64,000 nucleotides of DNA from Desemzia incerta (GCF_900115825.1 NZ_FOXW01000009.1:20679-84678), one strand, 5' to 3'. Positions 1 to 8,659 are shown, counted from the first letter of the stretch. The notes: generated by a model from the sequence alone, not told the origin. Made by a program: numbers and translations.

Positions 1-2
1 GT

Positions 3-425
3 CTAGAAGGCACCGTGAGAACTTTCAGCCATGAGACTCGGCGATTTGTTTTAGAAGCGGTGGAACGAGTCGCTCGTGATGTCGCAAAAGCACACCGTAC
101 AACGGTCGACTTTGAGAATTACGATGCTGCTGCTCCTTTAATCAATGATCCGATCGCAGCAAAACGGGCGCGGAAAGTGGCAGCTCAAATCGTTGGTGAA
201 GAACAGATTATTACAGATGCACCAAAAAGCATGGGTGCTGATGATTTTGCTGACTTTTTAGCGGTTGCTCAAGGAGTCTACGCGTTTGTTGGGACACGTA
301 ATCTGGAAGATCCAGATACTTGGTACGGTCATCATCATGAAAATTTTGATATTGACGAAAAAGGATTGGCTATCGCTACTGAATTACATGTCAACTATGC
401 CCTCGACTTCCTAAACGAAATTTAA
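3..425 (+). CDS. M20-family amidohydrolase/peptidase, C-terminal part
   Basis: This is the 3' end of a gene that begins before the window. The open frame runs from the first bases, and its first residues read LEGTVRTFSHETRR, a stretch typical of the dimerisation-to-catalytic junction of M20 N-acyl-amino-acid amidohydrolases. The GTG at 15 lies inside this conserved stretch and is not a start. Further on, the MGADDFADF segment and the GHHHENFDIDE segment match the C-terminal catalytic region of the family, which carries metal and substrate ligands. The family hydrolyses N-acyl amino acids or related amides in the cytoplasm; the exact substrate cannot be told. A rho-independent terminator follows closely. 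Confidence 0.85.
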   Translation, partial: LEGTVRTFSHETRRFVLEAVERVARDVAKAHRTTVDFENYDAAAPLINDPIAAKRARKVAAQIVGEEQIITDAPKSMGADDFADFLAVAQGVYAFVGTRNLEDPDTWYGHHHENFDIDEKGLAIATELHVNYALDFLNEI

Positions 426-447
426 ATAAAAATTTCCATTCAAAAAA

Positions 448-482
448 AACTTAGATATTTTTTCTAAGTTTTTTTTATTTTT
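448..482 (+). terminator. Rho-independent terminator
   Basis: An AAACTTAGA / TCTAAGTTT stem with a short T-rich loop is followed by a run of T. It ends transcription of the amidohydrolase gene. Confidence 0.8.
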
Positions 483-553
483 TCAAAAACTCGTTTACTC
501 GAGCTTTCATATACTTTTCAAATAACAAGCACAATCGTTCCTCAAAATCAAGG

Positions 554-641
554 CTGAAAAACTTTTTTTGTATGAGGTATAATAGATGAGGTTTCACAAC
601 ATATAGATTATAATCAACAATAAGGATACTACATATAGTGT
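554..641 (+). promoter_or_regulatory. nrdJ promoter with two NrdR boxes
   Basis: A perfect TATAAT at 578-583 has a weak CTGAAA -35 at 554-559 (18 nt spacer). Just downstream lie two 16-mers resembling the NrdR box ACACWATATATWGTGT. The one at 626-641, ATACTACATATAGTGT, matches 14 of 16 positions, and the one at 594-609, TCACAACATATAGATT, matches 12 of 16. Their starts are 32 bp apart, the three-helical-turn spacing known for paired NrdR boxes. Their position on the transcribed side of the -10 suits repression by NrdR. Confidence 0.75.
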
Positions 642-690
642 TCTAACGCTTTGGTTATGGACTTATATTCTACAGATTGGAGTGCTGGTT

Positions 691-3240
691 ATGGCGATGA
701 ATGTATCATCGAAAATTACTTTAAATAAAGAACAATTGAATGAGGATATAAAGGGGTTTTCTCAAGTTCACCCTATTACGGAGGATATGAGACTGACTTT
801 TGAAGGGGTCTCTCGTTTAGTTATGCTGGATCGTTATTCATTTAAAGATACTTCCAAAATAACTCTTTCTGCTGGCGACTTGGTTGTTTTAACAATCAAA
901 GACGATCCGCAGTACCCTGCTCGAGGCGTTGGGTACATCAAAGAGTTGAATCATCAAAAAAATCAAGCGACAGTTATCGTAGAAGAAGATTACAGAAGCA
1001 TTCTAGAGCACGATCATGAAAGAGAGTCTGGAGAAATCGTGCGCAGCATCGATGCAATCGAAAAGCCTTTAGAAGTCTTCTATGAACAAATTGCTAAACG
1101 AAACGCAACAGGATTAGCTTCTGTTGAAACTGATCCTGAGAAAAAGGCAGCAGCATTTGATACGTTTTATGCTGAATTGAAATCATTGAATTTTGTTCCT
1201 GCAGGACGTGTATTGTATGGTGCAGGATCTAAAACCGATGTGACTTATTTTAACTGTTATGTCATGCCATTTATCCAAGATTCACGCGAAGGGATTTCAG
1301 AACACCGTAAACAAGTCATGGAAATCATGAGTCGTGGCGGCGGTGTCGGAACGAACGGTTCAACTTTGCGTCCTAGAAACGCCTTAGCACGCGGAGTAAA
1401 CGGAAAATCTTCTGGTTCTGTATCTTGGTTGGATGATATTGCTAAACTAACCCATTTGGTCGAACAAGGCGGCAGCCGTCGAGGTGCTCAAATGATCATG
1501 TTGACTGACTGGCACCCTGACATTATCGAATTCATCATCTCAAAGATGCAAAATCCGCGTATTCTTCGATTCTTGATCGAACAAACAGAAGACGAACAAA
1601 TCAGAGAACTAGCTCAAGAAAAACTGAAGTTCACACCTTTTACAGAAAAAGAAAAAGCTTTATACCGAGGTATTTTAAATTACAAACACATTCCTGGAAC
1701 TGGCGGATTTGATGCAGCTACAATAAAAGAAGCTGAAGATAAACTAGCGGCTGGAGGAACGTATTCTGTTCATAAACCAGACTTTTTAACAGGTGCTAAC
1801 ATCTCTATTTGTTTAACAGACGACTTTATGGAAGCTGTAGAAAATGATGGAGAGTACCAATTGAAATTCCCGGATGTTGAAAATTACAGTCCTGAAGAAA
1901 TGGATTACTACAATACTCATTGGGCAGATTGTGGAGATGTGCGCGAATGGGAAGCTCAAGGACATGGTGTCCGTATCTACCGCAGTGTGAAAGCTCGAGA
2001 GTTATGGAAACTAATCAACATTTGCGCTACGTACTCTGCTGAACCTGGAGTTTTCTTCATTGATAATGCCAACAAAAAAACCAATGCTGCAGCTTACGGC
2101 CAAAAAGTCGTGGCTACTAATCCATGCGGCGAACAACCGCTAGCACCTTATTCAGTTTGTAATCTGGCTGCTGTCAACTTGGCTTTGATGGTAGATAAAG
2201 AATCGAAAACAGTCGATTTTAACAAATTAACTCAAACTGTTAAGACGGGTGTAAGAATGCAAGACAATGTTATCGATGCTACTCCTTACTTCTTGCCCGA
2301 AAATGAGAAACAAGCCCTTGGCGAACGTCGAGTCGGTTTAGGTGTTATGGGACTAGCCGACTTATTGATTTACGCAGGAGAAGTTTACGGTTCTGAATCT
2401 GGGAACCAATTGGTTGACCAAGTCTTCCAAACTATTGCGGTTTCTGCCTACGAAGCTTCTATTGAATTAGCTAAAGAACGCGGAAGCTTCCCATTCTTAA
2501 TCGGTACTTCTCAGGAAGAAACTCAACAATTGAGAGAAAACTTTATCAACAGTGGCTACATGAAAGACATGCCTGAACACATTCGTGAAGGTGTATTGAA
2601 ATACGGTATCCGCAACTCACACTTACTGACTGTAGCACCGACAGGTTCAACAGGAACCATGGTAGGAGTCGCAACAGGGTTAGAGCCTTACTTCTCTTTC
2701 TCTTACTTTAGAAGCGGCCGTTTAGGCAAATTTATTGAAGTCAAAGCAGATATCGTTCAAGAATACTTGGACAACCATCCTGAAGCAGACACTCAAAACT
2801 TGCCGGACTATTTCGTTTCAGCTATGGAACTTTCTCCTGAAGCGCATGTGGATGTACAAACAACGATCCAACGCTGGGTAGACAGTTCGATTTCTAAAAC
2901 AGTTAACGCTCCTCAAGGGTACAGCGTAGAACAAGTGCAAAAAGTTTACGAGCGATTGTACAATGGCGGCGCAAAAGGCGGAACAGTCTATGTTGACGGA
3001 AGTCGTGACACCCAAGTCTTGACTTTGAAAGCTGAAGACAATAACTGGAATGACGAATCTTCATCAATCGTTGAACAACCGGTTGAATCCTCTCCACAAA
3101 CTTCAACGTCAGATATAGAAGTTTCTTACGGAAATGAAGTCGGCGACACATGTCCGATCTGTCGTCAAGGAACCGTTGAAGATTTAGGCGGCTGCAATAC
3201 ATGTACCAACTGCAATGCACAATTGAAATGCGGCTTATAA
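691..3240 (+). CDS. nrdJ: Class II (adenosylcobalamin-dependent) ribonucleotide reductase
   Basis: The 849-residue product reduces ribonucleotides to deoxyribonucleotides using a radical generated from vitamin B12 coenzyme, so it works with or without oxygen. The middle of the protein shows the RNR glycyl/thiyl-barrel signatures VPAGRVLYGAGS, NPCGEQPL and TGSTGTMVG. The C-terminus ends in a zinc-ribbon-like CPIC...CNTCTNC tail typical of NrdJ. ATG 691 is chosen over GTG 682 because GGAG at 679-682 stands 8 nt before it. The gene is monocistronic between an NrdR-box promoter and a strong terminator. No cobalamin riboswitch is apparent in the 5' leader. Confidence 0.95.
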   Translation: MAMNVSSKITLNKEQLNEDIKGFSQVHPITEDMRLTFEGVSRLVMLDRYSFKDTSKITLSAGDLVVLTIKDDPQYPARGVGYIKELNHQKNQATVIVEEDYRSILEHDHERESGEIVRSIDAIEKPLEVFYEQIAKRNATGLASVETDPEKKAAAFDTFYAELKSLNFVPAGRVLYGAGSKTDVTYFNCYVMPFIQDSREGISEHRKQVMEIMSRGGGVGTNGSTLRPRNALARGVNGKSSGSVSWLDDIAKLTHLVEQGGSRRGAQMIMLTDWHPDIIEFIISKMQNPRILRFLIEQTEDEQIRELAQEKLKFTPFTEKEKALYRGILNYKHIPGTGGFDAATIKEAEDKLAAGGTYSVHKPDFLTGANISICLTDDFMEAVENDGEYQLKFPDVENYSPEEMDYYNTHWADCGDVREWEAQGHGVRIYRSVKARELWKLINICATYSAEPGVFFIDNANKKTNAAAYGQKVVATNPCGEQPLAPYSVCNLAAVNLALMVDKESKTVDFNKLTQTVKTGVRMQDNVIDATPYFLPENEKQALGERRVGLGVMGLADLLIYAGEVYGSESGNQLVDQVFQTIAVSAYEASIELAKERGSFPFLIGTSQEETQQLRENFINSGYMKDMPEHIREGVLKYGIRNSHLLTVAPTGSTGTMVGVATGLEPYFSFSYFRSGRLGKFIEVKADIVQEYLDNHPEADTQNLPDYFVSAMELSPEAHVDVQTTIQRWVDSSISKTVNAPQGYSVEQVQKVYERLYNGGAKGGTVYVDGSRDTQVLTLKAEDNNWNDESSSIVEQPVESSPQTSTSDIEVSYGNEVGDTCPICRQGTVEDLGGCNTCTNCNAQLKCGL

Positions 3241-3244
3241 TAGA

Positions 3245-3282
3245 AAACAACACCCGCTATTGATAGCGGGTGTTGTTTTTTT
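3245..3282 (+). terminator. Terminator after nrdJ (probably bidirectional)
   Basis: A 14-bp A/C-rich stem containing ACACCCGCTA / TAGCGGGTGT with a 4-nt loop is followed by seven T. The A-run on the other side would also serve the convergent mgsA gene. Confidence 0.9.
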
Positions 3283-3289
3283 GTTAATG

Positions 3290-3733
3290 TTAATTGTCGT
3301 CAAGAGGATCAGCTGCAGGATCTATTTCTCTTTTTTTAGCGATCGGTCTCCAATCTAAAAAACCGGCATCTAAACCGAGCAGCAACATCTCAGCTGTTCC
3401 AAGATTAGTGGCTAGCGGGATCTCATACACATCACTAAGGCGCAGTAAAGCAGATATGTCTGGTTCATGAGGTTGTGATGTCAAAGGATCACGCAAAAAG
3501 ATGATCATATCTATTTTATTGTCTGATACGTAAGCTCCTATTTGCTGGTCTCCCCCTAGTGGGCCGGATTTGAATCGGTGAACAGAAAGTCCTGTAGCTT
3601 CAACAATTCTTCCACCTGTTGTCCCAGTAGCGTAAAGGGTGTGATCTTTTAAAATTTCTTTATACGCTATGCTCATTTTTACCATTTCATCTTTCTTTTT
3701 ATCATGAGCGATTAAAGCAATATTCAGTTTCAT
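3290..3733 (-). CDS. mgsA: Methylglyoxal synthase
   Basis: The cytoplasmic enzyme converts dihydroxyacetone phosphate to methylglyoxal and phosphate, a bypass that relieves phosphate limitation in glycolysis. The 147-residue form starting [17 protein letters not shown] has the family N-terminus. It also has the phosphate-binding TGTTGGR segment and [12 protein letters not shown], which contains the catalytic Asp, followed by [12 protein letters not shown] with the conserved His and Asp. An upstream ATG at 3775 would add 14 residues that the family lacks, and GGAG lies just before the 3733 ATG, so 3733 is preferred. It is convergent with nrdJ and appears to be a single-gene unit. Confidence 0.95.
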   Translation of the reverse strand: MKLNIALIAHDKKKDEMVKMSIAYKEILKDHTLYATGTTGGRIVEATGLSVHRFKSGPLGGDQQIGAYVSDNKIDMIIFLRDPLTSQPHEPDISALLRLSDVYEIPLATNLGTAEMLLLGLDAGFLDWRPIAKKREIDPAADPLDDN

Positions 3734-3909
3734 CAAATCATCCACTCCATTCAGCATTCTTTTCTCTTTCATCATATCACTTAATCTTTGAAAACCAAAT
3801 GAAGTTTGTTCCGTGGCACCTTTTTTCTATAAGTTCAATTTCTTGAAGATTGTTTCTACTTTCGTTACACTAAAAATAGATCAAAAATACAAAAGTGAAG
3901 GGGATTTTT

Positions 3910-4425
3910 ATGGGTAAAAAAATTGCAACAGTCATTACCAAACTATTCGAGGACTCAGAATTTACTTCGCCAAATGAAGCTTTGACCGAAGCTGGACATG
4001 AAGTCATTACAATCGGATTTGAAGCTGGCGAAACAGTTGAAGGTAAAAAAGGCGAAGCGTCTGTCACTATCGATAAAGGGATTGATGATGTAAAACCTGA
4101 AGAATTTGACGCTTTACTGATTCCAGGCGGTTTCTCTCCGGATCAACTTCGTAAAGATGATCGTTTCCTTGCTTTCGTAAAAGCTTTCTCAAATGACGAA
4201 AAGCCTATCTTCTCGATTTGCCATGGTCCACAACTGTTAATCAATGCAGAAGTTGTAAAAGGGAAAAAAATCACAGCCGTTAAACAAGTCGCTGTTGATT
4301 TAAAAAATGCTGGCGCAGACTTTGTAGATGCTGAAGTAGTAACGGATGAAAGCGGACTAATTTCAAGCCGTACTCCTGAAGATTTACCTGCTTTCAACAA
4401 AGCGATTGTAGAAGCATTAAATTAA
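3910..4425 (+). CDS. DJ-1/PfpI family protein (general stress protein type)
   Basis: The 171-residue protein has the class-I glutamine-amidotransferase-like fold of the PfpI/YhbO/YfkM group. The nucleophile elbow is visible in FSICHGPQLL, and an LLIPGGFSPDQLR segment carries the oxyanion-loop glycines. Members of this group act as intracellular deglycases, chaperones or proteases in stress responses; which activity applies here is not visible. ATG 3910 has AAGGGGA 5-10 nt upstream, so the GTG at 3895 is disfavoured. Placement opposite mgsA is suggestive, since DJ-1-like proteins detoxify methylglyoxal adducts, but that link is inference. Confidence 0.88.
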   Translation: MGKKIATVITKLFEDSEFTSPNEALTEAGHEVITIGFEAGETVEGKKGEASVTIDKGIDDVKPEEFDALLIPGGFSPDQLRKDDRFLAFVKAFSNDEKPIFSICHGPQLLINAEVVKGKKITAVKQVAVDLKNAGADFVDAEVVTDESGLISSRTPEDLPAFNKAIVEALN

Positions 4426-4503
4426 TCGCTTACTAAATAAGTAATTTTTCATAAAAGTACCGTAAAAACTTCACCATGCTTTCATGAACTAAATCCGTGA
4501 AGT

Positions 4504-4618
4504 TGGTATACTATTTTTAGTCGTTTAAGTAAACCTAAAATTTCATTCTCTTTTCTCCCCCTAATGAAAAGAGACTTATCCCTTAAAGCAGAAACCCTAT
4601 CCCGGTTTCTGCTTTTTT
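4504..4618 (+). ncRNA. Candidate small RNA 1, C-rich loops (transcript about 4519-4618)
   Basis: An extended -10 (TGG TATACT, 4504-4512) precedes a region with no ORF. First comes a perfect 9-bp hairpin, TCTCTTTTC at 4547-4555 with GAAAAGAGA at 4566-4574, whose loop is TCCCCCTAAT. A single-stranded linker containing TATCCC follows. Last is a terminator hairpin (AAAGCAGAAACC / GGTTTCTGCTTT) whose loop is CTATCCC, followed by T6. Three exposed UCCC-type motifs in about 100 nt resemble RsaE/LhrC-like regulators that pair with Shine-Dalgarno sequences. Promoter strength and expression are inferred. Alternatively it could be only the terminator of the PfpI gene. Confidence 0.6.
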
Positions 4619-4629
4619 ATTTGGACAGT

Positions 4630-4661
4630 AAAAAAGAGTCGAACTGTTTCGACTCTTTTTT
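4630..4661. terminator. Bidirectional terminator
   Basis: AAAAAAGAGTCGA and TCGACTCTTTTTT form a symmetric stem with A and T runs on both sides. It can end both the upstream plus-strand transcript and the FUSC gene on the minus strand. Confidence 0.85.
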
Positions 4662-4682
4662 AAATCTAGATTTTCTTGCTGC

Positions 4683-5750
4683 TTATTTCTTTTTAACTGA
4701 ATTCATTTCACCATCATATAACCGAAGCGCATAAGATATCAGTGCTGCACCTATAAAGGCTATCATACTGCCTAAAACCAGACCAAAAAACCGATAACTG
4801 ACCAAGTCGTTGACAAATGCTCCGCTTGATAAATTTGCCAACAACAGAGATAAGGGATTGGTAAAAAAGTTGGCTATGGCGTAATTGCGGACCATCGCAT
4901 ATTCCACGAATACATTGAGAATCACAATAATGGTGATTGTCGAAATGACATTCAAATCAAAAGAAAATAATACGATCCCCACTAATAAACCAACCATTCC
5001 TCCAACGATTCTCTGTACGTTACGTTGAAAGATAGCAATCAGCTCGCTTCCCTGCAAAACCGCAGCACAAGAGATTGTTACCCAATAAGGGTTCCCTAAT
5101 CCTAGAGCCATTCCGATGTAGGTAGCGAAAAAAATAATGCAGGCATGATGAATTGAAGATAACAATAACCGCGAATCATGTGTGAGTGCATGTCTCCATC
5201 TTTCGTTAAAAGAACTATTTTCTATAGAGACCTCCACACCGCTTAATTTGCGATGCGCGATCCTGACGATGACCGCAACTCCAATGGATGCCGCGACTCC
5301 TAAAGCGACGTAGGCAGTAGCAGCTGCAATTCCGCTAAAGTCTAAGGAAGTTCCTGTTGCCATCGAACTGACCATAATAATGAAGAATGCTCCCGGTCTT
5401 GGCGCATGTAGAACTCTAAATACAATAAAACCGGCTAAACTGATTAAACTCATTGTGATGGGAATTACCCAAGGGACAAAGGTAGATAGGGCTCCTAAAA
5501 AGAAACCCGTTGTCATACACAATCCTACTCTAAATATGCGCTTGATCAACTGTTTGTTGGGGATAGGCAGATAATATAAAAAGGCAAAGGCACCTAATGC
5601 ACCAAAGGTTCCAATCTGCATATTCCCTGATACATATCCTAGTAAAAGCATGATACCAGTTGTCACACCAGCTCCCAAGACACGCAATATAGAGTCTTCT
5701 GTTTCTTTTATCTTCAGCAAGTCTTTAAATGCTAGGCTTATTTTATTCAT
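4683..5750 (-). CDS. FUSC/aromatic-acid-exporter-like integral membrane protein
   Basis: The 355-residue protein has two clusters of hydrophobic helices. One is at about residues 30-165, the other at about 215-340, and a soluble stretch (about 170-210, NERWRHALTHDSR) separates them. This repeated arrangement fits the FUSC/ArAE family of putative efflux proteins. GNPYWVTISCAAVLQG in the second half is a recognisable family segment. The ATG at 5750 is preferred because GGGGG lies 5 nt before it; the ATG at 5762 has no clear SD. The substrate is unknown. It is transcribed alone, divergently from candidate sRNA 2. Confidence 0.8.
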   Translation of the reverse strand: MNKISLAFKDLLKIKETEDSILRVLGAGVTTGIMLLLGYVSGNMQIGTFGALGAFAFLYYLPIPNKQLIKRIFRVGLCMTTGFFLGALSTFVPWVIPITMSLISLAGFIVFRVLHAPRPGAFFIIMVSSMATGTSLDFSGIAAATAYVALGVAASIGVAVIVRIAHRKLSGVEVSIENSSFNERWRHALTHDSRLLLSSIHHACIIFFATYIGMALGLGNPYWVTISCAAVLQGSELIAIFQRNVQRIVGGMVGLLVGIVLFSFDLNVISTITIIVILNVFVEYAMVRNYAIANFFTNPLSLLLANLSSGAFVNDLVSYRFFGLVLGSMIAFIGAALISYALRLYDGEMNSVKKK

Positions 5751-5922
5751 TTCATCCCCCATTTCTACTAACTTTATGCAGTGATGAGTATCTGCAACTC
5801 TTCTATTATATACTTTTTTTACTTACTTTTGGTGTTTTATGAGACTTTTTGGACTAAGCCTAAAAAGAAAGACAATAGAAAAAATACATTTTGAACACAT
5901 TTTCTTCACAAATATTCAGTAG

Positions 5923-6040
5923 TATAAATACATACCAATAACAACCAACTTTTTTATATTTTCATTTTTACCTTATACTCCTCCAAAGTATCAGGTACTA
6001 CTCCTTTAAACCACTTGCTCAAGCAGCAAGTGGTTTTTTT
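5923..6040 (+). ncRNA. Candidate small RNA 2, CCTCC loop
   Basis: A TATAAA at 5923-5928 precedes an ORF-free stretch. It contains ATACT-CCTCCAA-AGTAT (5975-5991), a 5-bp hairpin with a CCUCC loop complementary to ribosome binding sites. A second ACTCCT motif and a strong terminator follow (CCACTTGCT / AGCAAGTGG, 6011-6033, then T7). The 15-mer TACTCCTCCAAAGTA at 5976-5990 recurs exactly at 7491-7505, in a second ORF-free stretch with a similar 5' part (ATACCAATAACAA versus ATACCAAATAAACAA). I infer a family of two related regulatory RNAs. The -35 is poor, so the transcription start is uncertain. Confidence 0.6.
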
Positions 6041-6171
6041 GTTTTCTCCAGAGATTTCTGAAAAAAACATCATTGTATTTAAAAAAGAGATTCTTCTACT
6101 TATTTGAAAGAATAATAGCCATAATACGCCTCAAAGCCTTCCTATTTCATTTGTATGCTTGCAGTGGCGAC

Positions 6172-6200
6172 TTGTTTTGAATTATCTTTAGTTATATAAA
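6172..6200 (+). promoter_or_regulatory. Promoter of the acyl-CoA dehydrogenase gene
   Basis: TTGTTT (6172-6177) and TATAAA (6195-6200) are separated by 17 nt and lie just upstream of the AAGGAGG ribosome binding site. Confidence 0.55.
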
Positions 6201-6225
6201 TAAATGGATTCAAGGAGGAAAAAGC

Positions 6226-7365
6226 ATGTTTTTGAGCGAGGATTTATTAGAGGAGATTCACAATCGTGCACCAAAATACGATCAAGAAAATAGTTTTCCC
6301 TATGAAGATTACGAAGCCTTAAAGGCAGCGGGATATTACAAAGCCTTTGTGCCTAAAGAATATGGCGGCCATGGATTGACGCTGAAAGAAATCGCACAGG
6401 AGCAAACTCGTCTTGCAAAAGCAGCTCCTGCGACAGCTTTAGGTATTAATATGCATCAAATCATTGTGGGCGTTGGAAAATATATGATCAGCCATGGTAA
6501 TAAGCGAGGCGAACAACTTTTAAAAGATGCAGTTGATGGGCACTTGCTCTCTTTTGCTATTTCAGAGCCTGCTAATGATCGTGTTCTTTTTGGATCTATT
6601 TGCCAAGCGAAGCCTGAAGATGATGGCGGTTACCGTTTTTATGGACCAAAAGTGTTTATTTCGATGTCTGGAGAAGCTACTCGTATGGTGACTTATGGAA
6701 TGGATGATAACAACGGCGATCCGCAATCTGTGTTTGCTTATATCGAGAACAATCCTGAAACGGTCCAAGTTAAACCAGAATGGGATACACTTGGTATGCG
6801 AGGTACCCAATCCTACAACTTAATGTTGGAGGGCGCTTATGCGGCTGAAAAAAATATTTTGACAAAAGTAGCTCCAGGACCAAGTTTTGATCCCGTCGTA
6901 TTTGGTATTTTTGCCCACTTTGAAATCTTACTAGCTGCAACATATCACGGAATTGGAAAACGCGCTTTAGAATTAGGAATTGAACGTGTGAAAAAGCGCA
7001 AATCAATTGCTCAAGGGACGACTTACGACCAAGACAAAAATATCCGTTGGCGTATCGCGGAAGCTGCTTTATTATTAGACTCTATTCCGCCTCAAATCAA
7101 TACCCTTGCCGATGATGTGGAAAACGATGTGGACCATGGAAAATATTGGATGCCGCGGCTGTCCGCGATTAAAAACTATTCTGTGGAAGCTTCGTTTAAA
7201 ACAGTGGAAGAAATGGTACGCGCTTCTGGAGGCGGTTCTTACTCCAACAGTAGCGAATTGTCTCGTTTACTGCGGGATGTCTATGCTGGGTTGTTCCAAC
7301 CTTCTGACCAAGAATCGCTCCATGATTCATGGGCAAACCTTTTGCTAGGGCCCATTGAAAGATAA
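6226..7365 (+). CDS. Acyl-CoA dehydrogenase-like flavoprotein
   Basis: The 379-residue protein has the three-part acyl-CoA dehydrogenase architecture: an N-terminal helical domain to about residue 120, a beta domain with AISEPANDRV and GMRGTQSYNL motifs, and a C-terminal helical bundle. The AAGGAGG SD fixes the start. The family oxidises acyl-CoA thioesters with FAD, but some members are flavin monooxygenases, and no partner genes (electron-transfer flavoprotein, thiolase, CoA ligase) lie nearby. The substrate therefore cannot be assigned. It stands alone, flanked on both sides by related small-RNA candidates. Confidence 0.82.
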   Translation: MFLSEDLLEEIHNRAPKYDQENSFPYEDYEALKAAGYYKAFVPKEYGGHGLTLKEIAQEQTRLAKAAPATALGINMHQIIVGVGKYMISHGNKRGEQLLKDAVDGHLLSFAISEPANDRVLFGSICQAKPEDDGGYRFYGPKVFISMSGEATRMVTYGMDDNNGDPQSVFAYIENNPETVQVKPEWDTLGMRGTQSYNLMLEGAYAAEKNILTKVAPGPSFDPVVFGIFAHFEILLAATYHGIGKRALELGIERVKKRKSIAQGTTYDQDKNIRWRIAEAALLLDSIPPQINTLADDVENDVDHGKYWMPRLSAIKNYSVEASFKTVEEMVRASGGGSYSNSSELSRLLRDVYAGLFQPSDQESLHDSWANLLLGPIER

Positions 7366-7443
7366 ATTTAATGGATTGGGACTGCAAAAACTGATTTCGC
7401 TAAAAGAAAAAAGTTCTATCACAGATTCTTCATATTTGAAAGC

Positions 7444-7597
7444 TATACTCTATTTATACCAAATAAACAAGCAACCCCTTGTTTACTCTTTACTCCTCCA
7501 AAGTAGAGACAGCCCTTTTCTGTGATTCAACGTATGCTAAAGCAGTTGAACACAAACACTCCCATTTGCTTCGTTAGGCAAATGGGAGTGCTTTTTT
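7444..7597 (+). ncRNA. Candidate small RNA 3, CCTCC loop
   Basis: A TATACT at 7444-7449 precedes an ORF-free stretch. CTTTACT-CCTCCAA-AGTAGAG (7488-7508) forms a 7-bp hairpin with one G-U pair, presenting the same CCUCCAA loop as candidate 2. The stem bases outside the shared core differ between the copies but still pair. The element ends in a very strong terminator with 13-bp arms (7557-7569 and 7578-7590) followed by T6. It could also serve as the terminator of the preceding dehydrogenase gene, so an independent promoter is not certain. Confidence 0.6.
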
Positions 7598-7669
7598 GTG
7601 TCATCGATTTTTTTGTGTTTTTTATTGCTGCTAAGGGATAGGAGTCACAACTGTTTTTAAAGGCCCACT

Positions 7670-8659
7670 CTATTCTGAATCTTTCTCTTTCGGCTCTTTT
7701 TTGTCGCTTCTTTTAGCCATTATTTTTTTCTTTTCTTGATAGCGACTCGGTTGTCGGTTTTTAGATGCTCTTTCAGCCTCTCTTTTCTTCCACCAATTCG
7801 TACGGCGCACTCCCAATACTAACAAAACAATAACCGCCAGTATAATCAAATAAGGCAATGCATAAATCAACCAGATAGCTGTATCTTGAAGCCAGTAATA
7901 GAATGTGTACGCTGAATCCACAATGGCTTCTTTTGCCCGCTCCCAAAATGGCATAGTTGAACCTGGTTGGCTGGAGATTCTAGATCGTTCCAAAAGCGTT
8001 AGATACAAAGTAGAATACTCCACAAGTTCATCGATGTTATCATTTTGAGACTGCAATATTTCTCTCTCTGCAACGGTTTCGGATAAATTATTTTCAATCG
8101 CTAAAATGTCTTCTATCACTGTAGCTTGATCTAATAATTCCAGCAACCGGTCTTCTTTGCGTTGCAATACTTCAATTCTCATCTGCGTATCCTGATACTG
8201 TTTAGTCGCATCTTCGTTTCCAATTTGTTCACTGACCTTAGTTCCGAGGTTTCCTTCTAAATCAGCTAAAAGATCATCCACTGCTTCAACTGGGATACGA
8301 ATAGAGAACGTTCCTTGACGAAGTTTGGCTTCTGTCCTATTGCTGTTGCCATTGTAGCTATTTGTCGTTTCATTTGATGTCTCGATATAAGCCTGATGTT
8401 TTTCTATAATTTCTTTTAACTGAGTGACAGAGTTTTGATACTCGATAGTCTCGTAAGTCATGTCTATCGTGGTGATAACTTTTTCTCCGATCAATAAATT
8501 AGCGCTATTCTCTTCTTGGGATGTGGTATCTTGCGCTTCATTCATCTGGGTAATGCCTTTATCCTCCGCAGCATTTTCTGAATCACTTACTCCATTTGAA
8601 GAACAGCCAACCAATAAGCATAATAGGGCTAAAGTCCATAATCCGGCTTTCTTCTTCAT
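7670..8659 (-). CDS. DUF4349 lipoprotein
   Basis: The 329-residue product has a lipoprotein signal peptide (KKKAGLWTLALL, lipobox LLVGC) and should be anchored outside the membrane. The DUF4349 region (about residues 60-250) contains a long helical stretch likely to form a coiled coil. One transmembrane helix (IWLIYALPYLIILAVIVLL) follows, then a very basic cytoplasmic tail rich in Lys and Arg. GAGGAGG stands just upstream of ATG 8659, so the ATG at 8674 is rejected. The function of DUF4349 is not established. It appears monocistronic. Confidence 0.85.
   Translation of the reverse strand: MKKKAGLWTLALLCLLVGCSSNGVSDSENAAEDKGITQMNEAQDTTSQEENSANLLIGEKVITTIDMTYETIEYQNSVTQLKEIIEKHQAYIETSNETTNSYNGNSNRTEAKLRQGTFSIRIPVEAVDDLLADLEGNLGTKVSEQIGNEDATKQYQDTQMRIEVLQRKEDRLLELLDQATVIEDILAIENNLSETVAEREILQSQNDNIDELVEYSTLYLTLLERSRISSQPGSTMPFWERAKEAIVDSAYTFYYWLQDTAIWLIYALPYLIILAVIVLLVLGVRRTNWWKKREAERASKNRQPSRYQEKKKIMAKRSDKKEPKEKDSE

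Noticed and set aside
426..690. Cobalamin riboswitch upstream of nrdJ
   Set aside because: The transcribed leader is only about 100 nt, has no B12-box-like sequence and is occupied by NrdR boxes.
2818..3253. Minus-strand open frames opposite the end of nrdJ
   Set aside because: They lie entirely within a well-conserved gene, have no SD and show no protein family features.
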